A DNA stretch of 64,000 nt from Ideonella sp. GTDB lineage: Bacteria > Pseudomonadota > Gammaproteobacteria > Burkholderiales > Burkholderiaceae_C. Under the pieces are notes generated by a model. That model searched no databases. It was not told the DNA's origin and saw nothing but the letters and a program-made list of their open reading frames with translations. The translations under genes were made by a program, and so were the position numbers. Location: positions 310,001-374,000 of the forward strand of contig JABTUC010000004.1 of assembly GCA_015075545.1 (NCBI GenBank), written 5' to 3'. Positions 29,921 to 38,466 of this stretch are shown piece after piece (position 1 is the first letter of the stretch; each line of letters begins with the position of its first letter).

Positions 29921-29959
29921 GCCAGCCGCCACACGCCCCGGGCGTCACCGCCACCCGCC

Positions 29960-31036
29960 TCACCGCACCTGCTCCGACTTGGCGAACGCCTTCTGCCGCT
30001 TGAACAGACCGCGCCGGTAGAACGGGAACAACTGCAGGTAGGTGCGGATCTTGAGCCAGCGGCCGTACAGGCCCATCGGCTCGAACAGCACGATGCCCAC
30101 CAGCACCACGCCGTAGATCAGCGCCTGCAGGCCGCTGGCCTGGCCGATCGCCGGCGGCAGCCAGTCCTTGGCGATGGCGATCAGCTGCGGCAGCGCGATC
30201 AGGAAGATCGCGCCGAGGAACGCGCCGTGCAGCGAGCCGAGGCCGCCCACCACCACGATCAGCAGCAGTTCGATCGACTGCAGCGCACCGAACTGATCGG
30301 GCGCGATGAACGCCAGCTTGTGCGCGTACAGAGCACCCGCCACACCGGTGAGCGCTGCCGAGATCGCGAAGGCCAGCGTCTTGGTGCGCGCCAGCGCGAT
30401 GCCCATGCTCTGCGCCGAGATCTCCGAATCGCGGATCGCGATGAAGGCGCGGCCGGTGTTCGAGCGCAGCAGGTTCAGCACGCCCAGCGTCGCCAGCACG
30501 CACAGCACGAGGCACACGTAGTAGAAGCCGGCGCCCGAGCCGATCTGCCAGCCGAACAGCGACACCCCCGGCACGTTGCGCCCGGAGTTGCCGCCGGTCA
30601 CGCTCTCCCAGCGCGCCAGCACCTCCTCGACGATGAAGCCGAAGGCGAGCGTGGCGATCGCCAGGTAGATGCCCTTGACGCGCAGCGCCGGCAGGCCCAC
30701 CACCACGCCCACCGCCGCCGACAGCGCCGCCGCGGCCGGCAGCGAGAGCACGAACGGCCAGCCGTGGCCGAGCAGGAACGCCTGCGTGTACGCGCCGACG
30801 CCGAGGAACGCGGCGTGGCCGAGCGACGCCAGCCCGGTGAAACCGGCGAGCACCATCAGCCCGAGCCCGGCGATCGAGTAGATCAGGATGAACGCGAGCT
30901 GCGTCAGCCAGTAGTCGCCGACGCTCCACGGCGCGGCGAGCAGCGCCAGCATCAGCAGGCCGTACCAGAACGCCTGGCCGCCGTGCTTGACCAGGCGGAT
31001 GTCCTGGTCGTAGTCGGTCTTGAAGACGAATCGCAT
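29960..31036 (-). CDS. livM: Branched-chain amino acid-type ABC transporter permease
   Basis: A 358-residue inner-membrane permease of the LivM family, with about ten hydrophobic helices and the conserved segments SIAGLGLMVLAGFTGLASLGHAAFLGVGAYTQA (residues near 60-95), RDSEISAQSMGIALARTKTLAFAISA and GVAGALYAHKLAFIAPDQF. ATG 31036 (MRFVFKTDYDQDI) gives the family-like N-terminus; the frame is open a little further upstream. It is separated from livH by 215 bp and from livG by 713 bp, both spacers carrying palindromic repeats. Confidence 0.92.
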   Translation of the reverse strand: MRFVFKTDYDQDIRLVKHGGQAFWYGLLMLALLAAPWSVGDYWLTQLAFILIYSIAGLGLMVLAGFTGLASLGHAAFLGVGAYTQAFLLGHGWPFVLSLPAAAALSAAVGVVVGLPALRVKGIYLAIATLAFGFIVEEVLARWESVTGGNSGRNVPGVSLFGWQIGSGAGFYYVCLVLCVLATLGVLNLLRSNTGRAFIAIRDSEISAQSMGIALARTKTLAFAISAALTGVAGALYAHKLAFIAPDQFGALQSIELLLIVVVGGLGSLHGAFLGAIFLIALPQLIAIAKDWLPPAIGQASGLQALIYGVVLVGIVLFEPMGLYGRWLKIRTYLQLFPFYRRGLFKRQKAFAKSEQVR

Positions 31037-31099
31037 GTCAGAAGGCGATGCGCTCGAGCATTGCGCAAGGCGGGCCAACCTCGCCAGCCAAGGTCTTGC

Positions 31100-31216
31100 G
31101 CGGATCCGGCTTTGCCGGTCCGCGGCAAGGGCCCCCTAGGGGAGCAGCGACAACGGCCAACCGGCCGTTGCGGCGAGGCTGACTTCGCGTCAGCGAAGTC
31201 AAGGCGCAGTGCGCCG
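31100..31216. repeat. Cluster of palindromic hairpins between livH and livM
   Basis: A run of short perfect hairpins: CCGGCtttGCCGG (31106-31118), CCCCCTAGGGG (about 31132-31142), CAACGGCCaaccGGCCGTTG (31151-31170), GACTTCGCgtcaGCGAAGTC (31181-31200) and a GCGC-rich pair ending near 31216. The first two modules are shared in order with the repeat at 43141-43250. It is typical of mosaic extragenic palindromes and shows no coding potential. It could act as a transcription attenuator or mRNA-stability element within the liv cluster. Confidence 0.8.
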
Positions 31217-31251
31217 GCCGGAGCCAAGGACGTGAGCGTGGGGGTCTCATG

Positions 31252-32130
31252 TCACACCTTCTTGCGCGTCGACCCACCGAACAGGCCGTTGGGCTTGATG
31301 ACCAGCATCACCAGCACCACCACGTAGGCGGCGATGTCCTTGAAGCCCTCGGGCAGGTAGAAGCCCGCCAGCGCCTCGATCACGCCGATGATCAGGCCGC
31401 CGACGATCGCCCCCGGCAGGCTGCCGAAGCCGCCGACCACCGCGGCCGGGAACGCCTTCAGCCCGATGAAGCCCATGTTGACGTGCACGAAGGTGAACGG
31501 CGCCAGCAGCAGCCCTGCCAGCGTGGCGACGCCGGCCGACAGGCCCCACACCAGGCCGTTGAGCCGCTGCACCGGAATGCCCATGTAGTACGCCGCGAGC
31601 TGGTTCTGCGACGCCGCCTGCATCGCGATGCCGATGCGGCTGAAGCTGAACATCGCCCACAGCAGCGCGCACAGCACGACGGTGATCACGATCACCACCG
31701 CCTGCTCGACGCTGACCACCAGCGCGCCGAAATTCCACACCTGGCCTCGGTACGGCGTGGCCAGCGCGTGGGTGTCGGAGCCGTAGCTCGGCACCATCGT
31801 CATCAGGCCGCGCGCCATGAAGCCCAGCCCGATGGTCAGCATCACCACGGTGAACTGCGGCTGCCCGAGGATCGGCCGGATCGCCACCCGCTCGAGCAGC
31901 ACGCCGAAGCCCGCCATCAGCGCCAGCGCCAGCACCACGGCGACGATGAACGGCAGGTGCGCCACATCCATCAGCCCCAGGCCGAGGAAGGCGCCGAGCA
32001 TCATCAGCTCGCCCTGCGCGAAATTGACGGTCTCGGTGGCCTTGTAGATCAGCACGAAGCCCAGCGCGATGAGCGCGTAGATGCAGCCCAGCGAGACTCC
32101 GGAGATCAGCAGTTGCGCAAAGGCCGTCAC
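31252..32130 (-). CDS. livH: Branched-chain amino acid-type ABC transporter permease
   Basis: A 292-residue LivH-family permease with eight or so hydrophobic helices and the typical segments GVSLGCIYALIALGFVLIYKAT, TVNFAQGELMMLGAF and GIPVQRLNGLVWGLSAGVATLAG. GTG 32130 was chosen because the protein then starts at the first helix, as in the family; the 18 extra upstream residues are basic and unlike the family. It is the most upstream liv gene here. No substrate-binding protein (LivJ/K) is encoded next to it, so the ligand is unknown. Confidence 0.91.
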   Translation of the reverse strand: MTAFAQLLISGVSLGCIYALIALGFVLIYKATETVNFAQGELMMLGAFLGLGLMDVAHLPFIVAVVLALALMAGFGVLLERVAIRPILGQPQFTVVMLTIGLGFMARGLMTMVPSYGSDTHALATPYRGQVWNFGALVVSVEQAVVIVITVVLCALLWAMFSFSRIGIAMQAASQNQLAAYYMGIPVQRLNGLVWGLSAGVATLAGLLLAPFTFVHVNMGFIGLKAFPAAVVGGFGSLPGAIVGGLIIGVIEALAGFYLPEGFKDIAAYVVVLVMLVIKPNGLFGGSTRKKV

Positions 32131-32277
32131 GTCTGCCCTCGGGCGCCGCGGCCCTGTTGGATGGCGCACAGCATGCCTGCGCACGCCGCCGCGGCGCGCC
32201 GGGACTTCCCTAGGAACCTCGGCGGCGCAGAGGGTTGCCCGCGCCGGGTCGCGCTGCCTGCCGCGCCGGGGCGCACC

Positions 32278-33369
32278 CTACATGCGGGCGGCCTTCAGCC
32301 AGTAGCGCGAGGCGCCGTCGTCGCCGCTCTCGCGCACCACCTCGCCGCGCGCCACCAGGTAGTTGAGGTGCGCCAGGCTCTCGCCGGTGGCCATGCCGAG
32401 CAGTTGCGCGCCTTCGATCGGCCGCGCGAACAGCGCGCCGAAGACATCGATCGAGCGCTTGGGCTCGGCCAGCGCGCGGCGCAGCCGCGCCAGGCTCTTC
32501 TCGTGGCCGGCGGCGAGCCGGTCGAGCCGCGCGTGCAGGCCGCGAAACGGCTCGCCGTGCGACGGCAGCACCAGCGTGTCGTCGGGCACGGCGGCACGCA
32601 GCTTGGCGATCGAGGCGATCCAGTCGCCCAGCGGATCGGCATCGGGCTCGGTGGGAAACACCGACACGTTCGACGAGATGCGCGGCAGCACCTGGTCGCC
32701 CGAGATCAACATCTTCAGCTCCTCGCAGTAGAAGCAGGCGTGCTCGGGCGAGTGGCCGTTGCCGACGATGACGCACCACTCGTGTGCGCCGATGCGCACG
32801 CGCTCGCCGTCGTGCAGGCGGCGGAAGCTGTCGGGCAGCGCGTAGACCACGCGGCCGAAGCCGCCGAAGATCGCGCGGTAGTGCTCGATCTCGTCGTCCT
32901 TCCAGCCCGCGCGGCGGTAGAAGCGGATGGCGTCGTCGGGTGCCTCGCGGCCAGTGTCGGCCACCAGCGTGCGGCAGGTCAGGTATTCCAGCCGCGTCAT
33001 CCATAGCCGTGCGTCGAAGCGGCGGGTCAGCCAGCCGGCCATGCCGACGTGGTCGGGGTGCATGTGGGTGACGAACACCCGCGTGATGCGCTTGCCGGCC
33101 AGGGCGTCCTCGGCGGCCAGCGCGCGCGTCCAGCTCGCCAGGGTCTCGCGCGTCTGCGCGCCGGTGTCGACCATCGCCCAGCCGTCATCGTCGGCGAGCG
33201 CATAGAGGTTGATGTGCGTCAGCGCCCACGGCAGGTGCATGCGCAGCCAGCGCACGCCGGGGCGGATCTCGCGGCCGTGGCCCGGCTCGGGCGGCGTGCC
33301 GCAGGGGTAGCTCAGGCCGCCGTTGTCATCGGGTCGGCCATCGTGGCTCGGCTTGTCGGATGCTTTCAC
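32278..33369 (-). CDS. MBL-fold metallo-hydrolase
   Basis: A 363-residue metallo-beta-lactamase-fold hydrolase. The metal-site motif HMHPDH is present near residue 100 (THMHPDHVGMAG), with later ligands in GNGHSPEHACFY and SGDQVLPRIS. A C-terminal helical domain (about 270-360) resembles the winged-helix end found in lactamase-like LACTB2-type proteins. It probably acts on a thioester or a nucleic-acid or small-molecule ester; this is not assigned. It stands between livH and the ketopantoate reductase homologue on the same strand, with 94- and 147-base spacers. Confidence 0.85.
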   Translation of the reverse strand: MKASDKPSHDGRPDDNGGLSYPCGTPPEPGHGREIRPGVRWLRMHLPWALTHINLYALADDDGWAMVDTGAQTRETLASWTRALAAEDALAGKRITRVFVTHMHPDHVGMAGWLTRRFDARLWMTRLEYLTCRTLVADTGREAPDDAIRFYRRAGWKDDEIEHYRAIFGGFGRVVYALPDSFRRLHDGERVRIGAHEWCVIVGNGHSPEHACFYCEELKMLISGDQVLPRISSNVSVFPTEPDADPLGDWIASIAKLRAAVPDDTLVLPSHGEPFRGLHARLDRLAAGHEKSLARLRRALAEPKRSIDVFGALFARPIEGAQLLGMATGESLAHLNYLVARGEVVRESGDDGASRYWLKAARM

Positions 33370-33463
33370 GGCGCGATTCTCGCGCGAAGCGCCACGAAGC
33401 GCTGACGCGCGAGCCGCCTCGAGCCCTGCGTCGGCCCGTCGTGCCCGTCGCCCGAGGGCGCGC

Positions 33464-34447
33464 TCACGCCGCGGCGGTGACCCCGCGGGCGAGCAGCCGC
33501 GTCAGCGCGTAAACGGTGTCGATGTGCGGCGTCGGCGTGGCGGTGAGCCGCGCCAGCTCGGCCACCGAGCCGATCAGCGCCTCGATCTCGGGTTCGCGGC
33601 CGGCTTCGACGTCCTGCAGCATCGAGGTCTTGTGCGCGCCGACGCGCTCGGCGCCGGCGATGCGCTTGTCGATCGAGACGCGGAAGGTCACGCCGAGCTT
33701 CGTGGCCACCTGCTGCGCCTCGGCCATCATCAGCGCCGAGAGCTCGCGCGTCGGCGCGAAGCGGCAGATGTCGGCCAGCGTGGCGCGCGTCAGCGCACTC
33801 ACCGGGTTGAACACCAGGTTGCCCCACAGCTTGAGCCAGATCTCGGAGCGGATGTCGGCCAGCAGCGGCGCCTTCAGGCCGCTGCGAACGAAGGCATCGC
33901 TGACGCGCTGCGCGCGCGCGCTGGTCGAGCCGTCGAGCTCGCCGAGCGGGAAGCGGTCGCCCTCGATGTGGCGCACCACGCCCGGGGCCACCAGTTCGCT
34001 GGCGGGGTAGACGACGCAGCCGATCACGCGCTCGGGGGCGATCGCGCGGCCGATGGCGCCGCCAGGGTCGACGCTGTCGAGCGTGCGCCCTTCGAACGGC
34101 CCGGCGAGCTTGTGGAAGTACCAGAACGGGATGCCGTTCTGCATCGGCACGACGACGGTGTCGGGCCCGCACAGCAGCGGCACCTGAGCGGCCACCGCGC
34201 CGAGCTGGTGTGCCTTCATCGCCAGCACCACGAGGTCGTGCGCACCGGCGGCGCGGTAATCGTTGGTGGCGCGCACGTTGCGCGCCACCTGCTCGCGGCC
34301 GTCGGCCTCGATCAGCTTGATGCCGTGCTCGCCGATGGCCTGCAGGTTGGCGCCGCGCACGACGAAGGTGACGTCTTCGCCGGCCAACGCCAGCCTGGCG
34401 CCGAGCAGGCCGCCGATGGCGCCGGCCCCGATGATCGCGATCTTCAT
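33464..34447 (-). CDS. panE: 2-dehydropantoate 2-reductase family protein
   Basis: A 327-residue NADPH-dependent reductase homologous to ketopantoate reductase of the pantothenate pathway. The Rossmann motif MKIAIIGAGAIGGLLGARLA is at the N-terminus, and LVVLAMKAHQL with the catalytic Lys of the family (near residue 192, LWGNLVFNPVSALT region) is present. Many bacteria carry several PanE paralogues acting on other 2-keto acids, so the pantothenate role is likely but not certain. It is divergent from the acyl-CoA synthetase gene, with 236 bp between the starts containing an FNR-like box. Confidence 0.84.
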   Translation of the reverse strand: MKIAIIGAGAIGGLLGARLALAGEDVTFVVRGANLQAIGEHGIKLIEADGREQVARNVRATNDYRAAGAHDLVVLAMKAHQLGAVAAQVPLLCGPDTVVVPMQNGIPFWYFHKLAGPFEGRTLDSVDPGGAIGRAIAPERVIGCVVYPASELVAPGVVRHIEGDRFPLGELDGSTSARAQRVSDAFVRSGLKAPLLADIRSEIWLKLWGNLVFNPVSALTRATLADICRFAPTRELSALMMAEAQQVATKLGVTFRVSIDKRIAGAERVGAHKTSMLQDVEAGREPEIEALIGSVAELARLTATPTPHIDTVYALTRLLARGVTAAA

Positions 34448-34575
34448 GGCTCCCTCGATGCTGCGGCGGCCGCGACTGGGGCGGCGCGAGCACCGATGTG
34501 TAGTGGACTGCCGGACGATTCTATGAAGTGCCGCGCCCCGGCCGGACTTGCGCGCCAGCTTTCGATTCCGGAAAC

Positions 34576-34589
34576 TTGACCACAGTCAA
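34576..34589. promoter_or_regulatory. FNR/Anr-like palindrome upstream of the acyl-CoA synthetase gene
   Basis: TTGACCACAGTCAA, a perfect dyad TTGAC-N4-GTCAA extended by one more C/G pair, close to the FNR/Anr consensus TTGAT-N4-ATCAA. It lies about 95 bases before the start at 34684 in the divergent region with panE. The regulator is inferred from the motif alone. Confidence 0.5.
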
Positions 34590-34683
34590 GCGCCACCGGC
34601 AAAGCCAACACGGAGAATTTTGACGGCAGGCCGAGGCGTCGTCCTCCGCCGCCCGAACGACGCATTCCCAACGGAGACGAACC

Positions 34684-36813
34684 ATGGCATACGACAAGGC
34701 CGCCGTGAGGCAGATCCTCGACCGCGTGCGCGCCGACCAGCGCAACGCGCTCACTGCACCCGAGGGCAAGCTGGTGTGCGACGCCTACGGCATCGCGGTG
34801 CCGCAGGAGGGCGTGGCGCACTCGGCAGCCGAGGCGAGCGCGCTGGCGGGCAAGATGGGCGGCCCGGTGGTGCTGAAGATCGTCTCGCCAGACATCCTGC
34901 ACAAGACCGAGGCCGGCGGCGTGCTGGTGGGCCTGAAGAGCGCCGACGAGGTGGCCAGGGGCTACGACACCATCCTTGCGAACGCCAAGAAGTACAAGGC
35001 CGACGCCAAGATCGTCGGCGTGCAGGTGCAGCAGATGCTCGGTGGCGGGCAGGAGGTGATCGTCGGCGCGGTCACCGACGGCAGCTTCGGCAAGCTGGTG
35101 GCGTTCGGCCTGGGTGGCGTGCTGGTCGAGGTGCTGAAGGACATCACCTTCCGCCTCGCGCCGGCCACGACGAGCGACGCGCTGAGCATGCTCGACGGCA
35201 TCGCCGCTGCCGAGATGCTCAAGGGCGTGCGCGGCGGCGAGGCGGTGAACCGCGAGGCGCTGGCCGGCCTGATCGTGCGCGTCAGCGAGCTGGTGAACGA
35301 CTTCCCCGAGATCGCCGAGCTCGATCTGAACCCGGTGTTTGCCACCGCGAAGGGCGCGACCGCCGCCGACGTGCGCATCGTCTGCGACTTCGAACCGAAG
35401 GAACAGCGCTGGCGGCCGTCGCAGCAGGAGATCGTTGTGGCGATGAACCGCATCATGAAGCCGAAGTCGGTGGCGGTGATCGGCGCGTCGGCCGAGGACG
35501 GCAAGATCGGCAACTCGGTGATGAAGAACCTCATCAACGGCGGCTACAAGGGCCAGATCCTGCCGATCCACCCGAAGGCGAGCGAAATCCTCGGCTACAA
35601 GGCCTACCCGAGCGTGAAGGAGGTGCCCGGCGAGATCGACGTCGCGGTGTTCGCGATACCTGCCAAGTTCGTGGCCGCGGCGCTCGTCGAGTGCGGCGAG
35701 AAGAAGATCCCCGGCGCGGTGCTGATCCCCTCGGGCTTCGCCGAGACCGGCAACGTCGAGGGCCAGAAGGAGATCCAGCAGATCGGCCGCAAGTACAACG
35801 TGCGCCTGATGGGCCCCAACATCTACGGCTTCTACTACACGCACTCCAACCTGTGCGCCACCTTCTGCACCGCCTACGACGTCAAGGGCTCGACGGCGCT
35901 GTCGTCGCAGTCGGGCGGCATCGGCATGGCGATCATCGGCTTCAGCCGCTCGGCCAAGATGGGCGTGTCGGCGATCGTCGGCCTGGGCAACAAGAGCGAC
36001 ATCGACGAGGACGACCTGCTCACCTTTTTCGAGCAGGACGACAACACGCAGGTGATCGCGCAGCACTGCGAGGATCTGAAAGACGGCCGCGCGTTCGCCG
36101 AGGTGGCCAAGCGGGTGTCGAAGAAGAAGCCGGTGATCGTGCTGAAGGCCGGCCGCACCGCCGCCGGCGCCAAGGCCGCCAGCTCGCACACCGGGGCGCT
36201 GGCCGGCAACGACAAGATCTACGAGGACGTGCTGGCGCAAAGCGGCGTGATCCGCGCGCGCTCGCTGCGCGACCTGCTCGACTTCGCGCGCGGCGTGCCG
36301 GTGCTGCCCACGCCCAAGGGCGAGAACGTGCTCGTCATCACCGGTGCCGGCGGCTCGGGCGTGCTGCTGTCGGACGCCTGCATCGACAACGGCCTGAAGC
36401 TGATGGCGATGCCGCCCGACCTCGACGCGGCGTTCCGCAAGTTCATCCCGCCGTTCGGCGCCGCCGGCAACCCGGTGGACATCACCGGCGGCGAGCCGCC
36501 GACCACCTACAAGAACACGGTGAAGCTGGGCCTCGCGGACCCGCGCATCCACTCGCTGATCCTCGGCTACTGGCACACCATCATCACGCCGCCGATGGTG
36601 TTCGCCAAGCTGATCGTCGAGGTCAAGCAGGAGATGGAGGCGCAGGGCATCAAGAAGCCGATGGTCGCCTCGCTGGCCGGCGACGTGCAGGTCGAGGAGG
36701 CCGCCGAATACCTGTACCAGCACGGCGTGCCGGCGTACGCCTACTCCACCGAGATTCCGGTGGCGGTGCTCGGGGCCAAGTACAAGTGGGCGCGGGGGGC
36801 GGGGCTGTTGTGA
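34684..36813 (+). CDS. ADP-forming acyl-CoA synthetase (acetate-CoA ligase family), ATP-grasp first
   Basis: A 709-residue single-chain NDP-forming acyl-CoA synthetase, interconverting an acyl-CoA, ADP and phosphate with acid, CoA and ATP. The order is ATP-grasp (beta-type) domain first, about residues 10-240 (GGPVVLKIVSPDILHKTEAGGV, IAELDLNPVF), then CoA-binding Rossmann domain about 255-390 (SVAVIGASAEDGKIGNSV) and succinyl-CoA-synthetase-like domains. SSHTGALAGND near residue 500 carries the phospho-histidine of the family. The domain order is reversed relative to archaeal-type alpha-beta fusions. The substrate is unknown. A clear GGAGA Shine-Dalgarno precedes ATG 34684, and a terminator follows the stop. 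Confidence 0.87.
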   Translation: MAYDKAAVRQILDRVRADQRNALTAPEGKLVCDAYGIAVPQEGVAHSAAEASALAGKMGGPVVLKIVSPDILHKTEAGGVLVGLKSADEVARGYDTILANAKKYKADAKIVGVQVQQMLGGGQEVIVGAVTDGSFGKLVAFGLGGVLVEVLKDITFRLAPATTSDALSMLDGIAAAEMLKGVRGGEAVNREALAGLIVRVSELVNDFPEIAELDLNPVFATAKGATAADVRIVCDFEPKEQRWRPSQQEIVVAMNRIMKPKSVAVIGASAEDGKIGNSVMKNLINGGYKGQILPIHPKASEILGYKAYPSVKEVPGEIDVAVFAIPAKFVAAALVECGEKKIPGAVLIPSGFAETGNVEGQKEIQQIGRKYNVRLMGPNIYGFYYTHSNLCATFCTAYDVKGSTALSSQSGGIGMAIIGFSRSAKMGVSAIVGLGNKSDIDEDDLLTFFEQDDNTQVIAQHCEDLKDGRAFAEVAKRVSKKKPVIVLKAGRTAAGAKAASSHTGALAGNDKIYEDVLAQSGVIRARSLRDLLDFARGVPVLPTPKGENVLVITGAGGSGVLLSDACIDNGLKLMAMPPDLDAAFRKFIPPFGAAGNPVDITGGEPPTTYKNTVKLGLADPRIHSLILGYWHTIITPPMVFAKLIVEVKQEMEAQGIKKPMVASLAGDVQVEEAAEYLYQHGVPAYAYSTEIPVAVLGAKYKWARGAGLL

Positions 36814-36840
36814 GCTGAGATCCGCGCTCGCTCCGATGAA

Positions 36841-36858
36841 CGGGCCCTGCGGGGCCCG
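36841..36858 (+). terminator. Intrinsic terminator of the acyl-CoA synthetase gene
   Basis: A 7-bp perfect stem CGGGCCC/GGGCCCG with a tetraloop, followed by TCTCTTCT, 28 bases after the stop codon. It lies just before the HipA-like remnant. Confidence 0.7.
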
Positions 36859-36867
36859 TCTCTTCTG

Positions 36868-37356
36868 ATGGGCGAGTCGGCCCGCTTCGATCGCGTGGGG
36901 CGGCACGGCAGGCGCCATGTGGTGGCGCTCGACGCCGTGCACGACGCCTTCGTGCCCGGCAGCTGGCGCCACTGGAACGCCACCCTCGAAGCGCTTGCGG
37001 CGCAGCAGCGCGTGCAGGCCGACACGCCCGCGCAGGCGCGAGCGCTGCTGCAGTTCGGCCGGCTGATCGGCAACAGCGACATGCACTTCGGCAACCTGAG
37101 TCTGTTCGTCGAACCCGGCGACGTGGCACGCGGCCGCTTCACTCTGGCGCCGCTGTACGACATGCTGCCGATGCACTGGCGGCCCGACGCGATCTCGGGC
37201 GATATCGGCCTGTTGCCGCTCACGCCCGACCCCGCCGACCTGGCGAGCGCGGCCAGGCCGATCGCGCGGGAGTTCTGGGAGCGCGTCACCGCCGACTCCG
37301 GCGTGAGCCGGGCGTTTCGGGCGCTCGCCAGCAAGATGGCGGGCCGGATGCGTTGA
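36868..37356 (+). pseudogene. HipA-like kinase remnant (C-terminal part only)
   Basis: The 162 residues match only the C-terminal kinase-domain portion of HipA-type Ser/Thr kinases: ARFDRVGRHGRRHVVALDAVHDAF, then the catalytic-loop signature IGNSDMHFGNLSLF (Asp and His present) and APLYDMLPM. Normal HipA-like proteins have about 400 residues, so the N-terminal 60 percent is missing, including the ATP-binding loop. No HipB-type antitoxin is adjacent. The frame upstream runs straight into the terminator hairpin of the previous gene, so a deletion probably fused the two regions. It is either a decaying remnant or an unusually short orphan protein; the former is more likely. Confidence 0.75.
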
Positions 37357-37405
37357 AGGGACACGGGGCCTGCCGCTGCCGCCCCGGTGCCTGCCACGCC
37401 TCGCC

Positions 37406-38413
37406 TCAGCTCGCCAGCAGCGCCTTCAGGTTGTCGTCGATGAACTTGGTGTCGACGGGGTTCGCGCCGCCGCCGGCGAAGTGGCCCCACACGCCGGGAA
37501 TGGGCTTGCAGACCGCGTTGGACATGTGCTTGACCTCCCACTCGTTGTCGGCGACCGGAAAGTACAGATCCATCTCGCCGGGCATCACCACCGCCTTGGC
37601 CTTGATGGCGCCAAGCGCCTTCTTGAAGTCACCCTTGAACACGGGGTTGTCGCTGATGTCGCCGTTCTGCCACGACCAGAGCATGGCGAGCAGGTTGTTG
37701 GCATCCTTGGGCAGGAAGAACCCCTCCCAGAACGCCACCAGAAAGTCCTCCAGCGAGGAGTAACCCATATCGCGCCACAGTTCCTGCATGTAGAACGGCT
37801 GCGACAGACCCCAGCCGGCGTACACGCGACCGACGCCGCGCAGCCCCTTGGTGGGCGGCGACTCGTACCAGCCGTTGTTCCACGCCACGTCGTTGGTCAG
37901 CGCCGCCTTTACGCCTTCGAGGAACACGAAATTGTGCGGCGCCGTCTTGGCCGACCCACAGAACGGCGCAATGCGCTCGACCATGTCGGGGTACAGGCAA
38001 CCCCACTGGTTGGTCTGCTGGGCGCCCATCGACCAACCGACCACGAGCTTGATCTTCTCGATGCCGAACCTCTCGGTGACCAGGCGGTGCTGCAAGGTGA
38101 CGTTGTCGTACAGCGTCACGTTGGGGAAGCGCGCGCGGTCGTACGGCGCCGGCGTGTTGCTGGGCGACGAAGACAAACCGTTGCCCAGCATGTTGGGCAC
38201 GATGATGAAGTACTTGTCCGGGTCCAGCGCCATGCCCTTGCCGATGAGCCACTCGTTGTCGTAGTGCTGCCCCGAGTACCAGGTGGGGTAGACGATGACG
38301 TTGCTCTTGCTCGCATTGAGTTTGCCGTACGTCTTGTAGGCAAGTTTGGCGTTGCGCAGCGTCGCACCGCGCAAGAGCTTGGCGTTCCCGAGATCGAAGA
38401 TTTCGTAGTCCAT
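37406..38413 (-). CDS. MetX-like alpha/beta hydrolase
   Basis: A 335-residue alpha/beta-hydrolase of the homoserine O-acetyltransferase (MetX) superfamily, without the extra features of genuine MetX. The nucleophile elbow is VGWSMGAQQ (Ser near residue 129), the acid is probably Asp in PGEMDLYFP, and the His is in WGHFAGGG near the C-terminus. Family-like VPNMLGNGLSSSPSNT is present. It lies 53 bases downstream of the NCS1 permease gene on the same strand, so the two are likely one operon, in which the hydrolase may act on the imported compound. The substrate is unknown. Confidence 0.82.
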   Translation of the reverse strand: MDYEIFDLGNAKLLRGATLRNAKLAYKTYGKLNASKSNVIVYPTWYSGQHYDNEWLIGKGMALDPDKYFIIVPNMLGNGLSSSPSNTPAPYDRARFPNVTLYDNVTLQHRLVTERFGIEKIKLVVGWSMGAQQTNQWGCLYPDMVERIAPFCGSAKTAPHNFVFLEGVKAALTNDVAWNNGWYESPPTKGLRGVGRVYAGWGLSQPFYMQELWRDMGYSSLEDFLVAFWEGFFLPKDANNLLAMLWSWQNGDISDNPVFKGDFKKALGAIKAKAVVMPGEMDLYFPVADNEWEVKHMSNAVCKPIPGVWGHFAGGGANPVDTKFIDDNLKALLAS

Positions 38414-38466
38414 CGTTCAGTCTCCCGAAAAAATTGCGGCCAATCCAAAAGGTCTCGCTCACACTC

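Noticed and set aside
29234-29932. Several 70-230-residue open frames on both strands inside repeat copies A and B
   Set aside because: They are rich in Arg, Ala, Cys and Ser, exist in many frames at once, and their similarity between copies follows the DNA repeat and not a protein pattern.
31100-31216. Small RNA gene or CRISPR fragment between livH and livM
   Set aside because: The hairpins are individually perfect and differ from each other, with no direct repeat-spacer pattern and no promoter or terminator pair for a small RNA; it fits mosaic extragenic palindromes.
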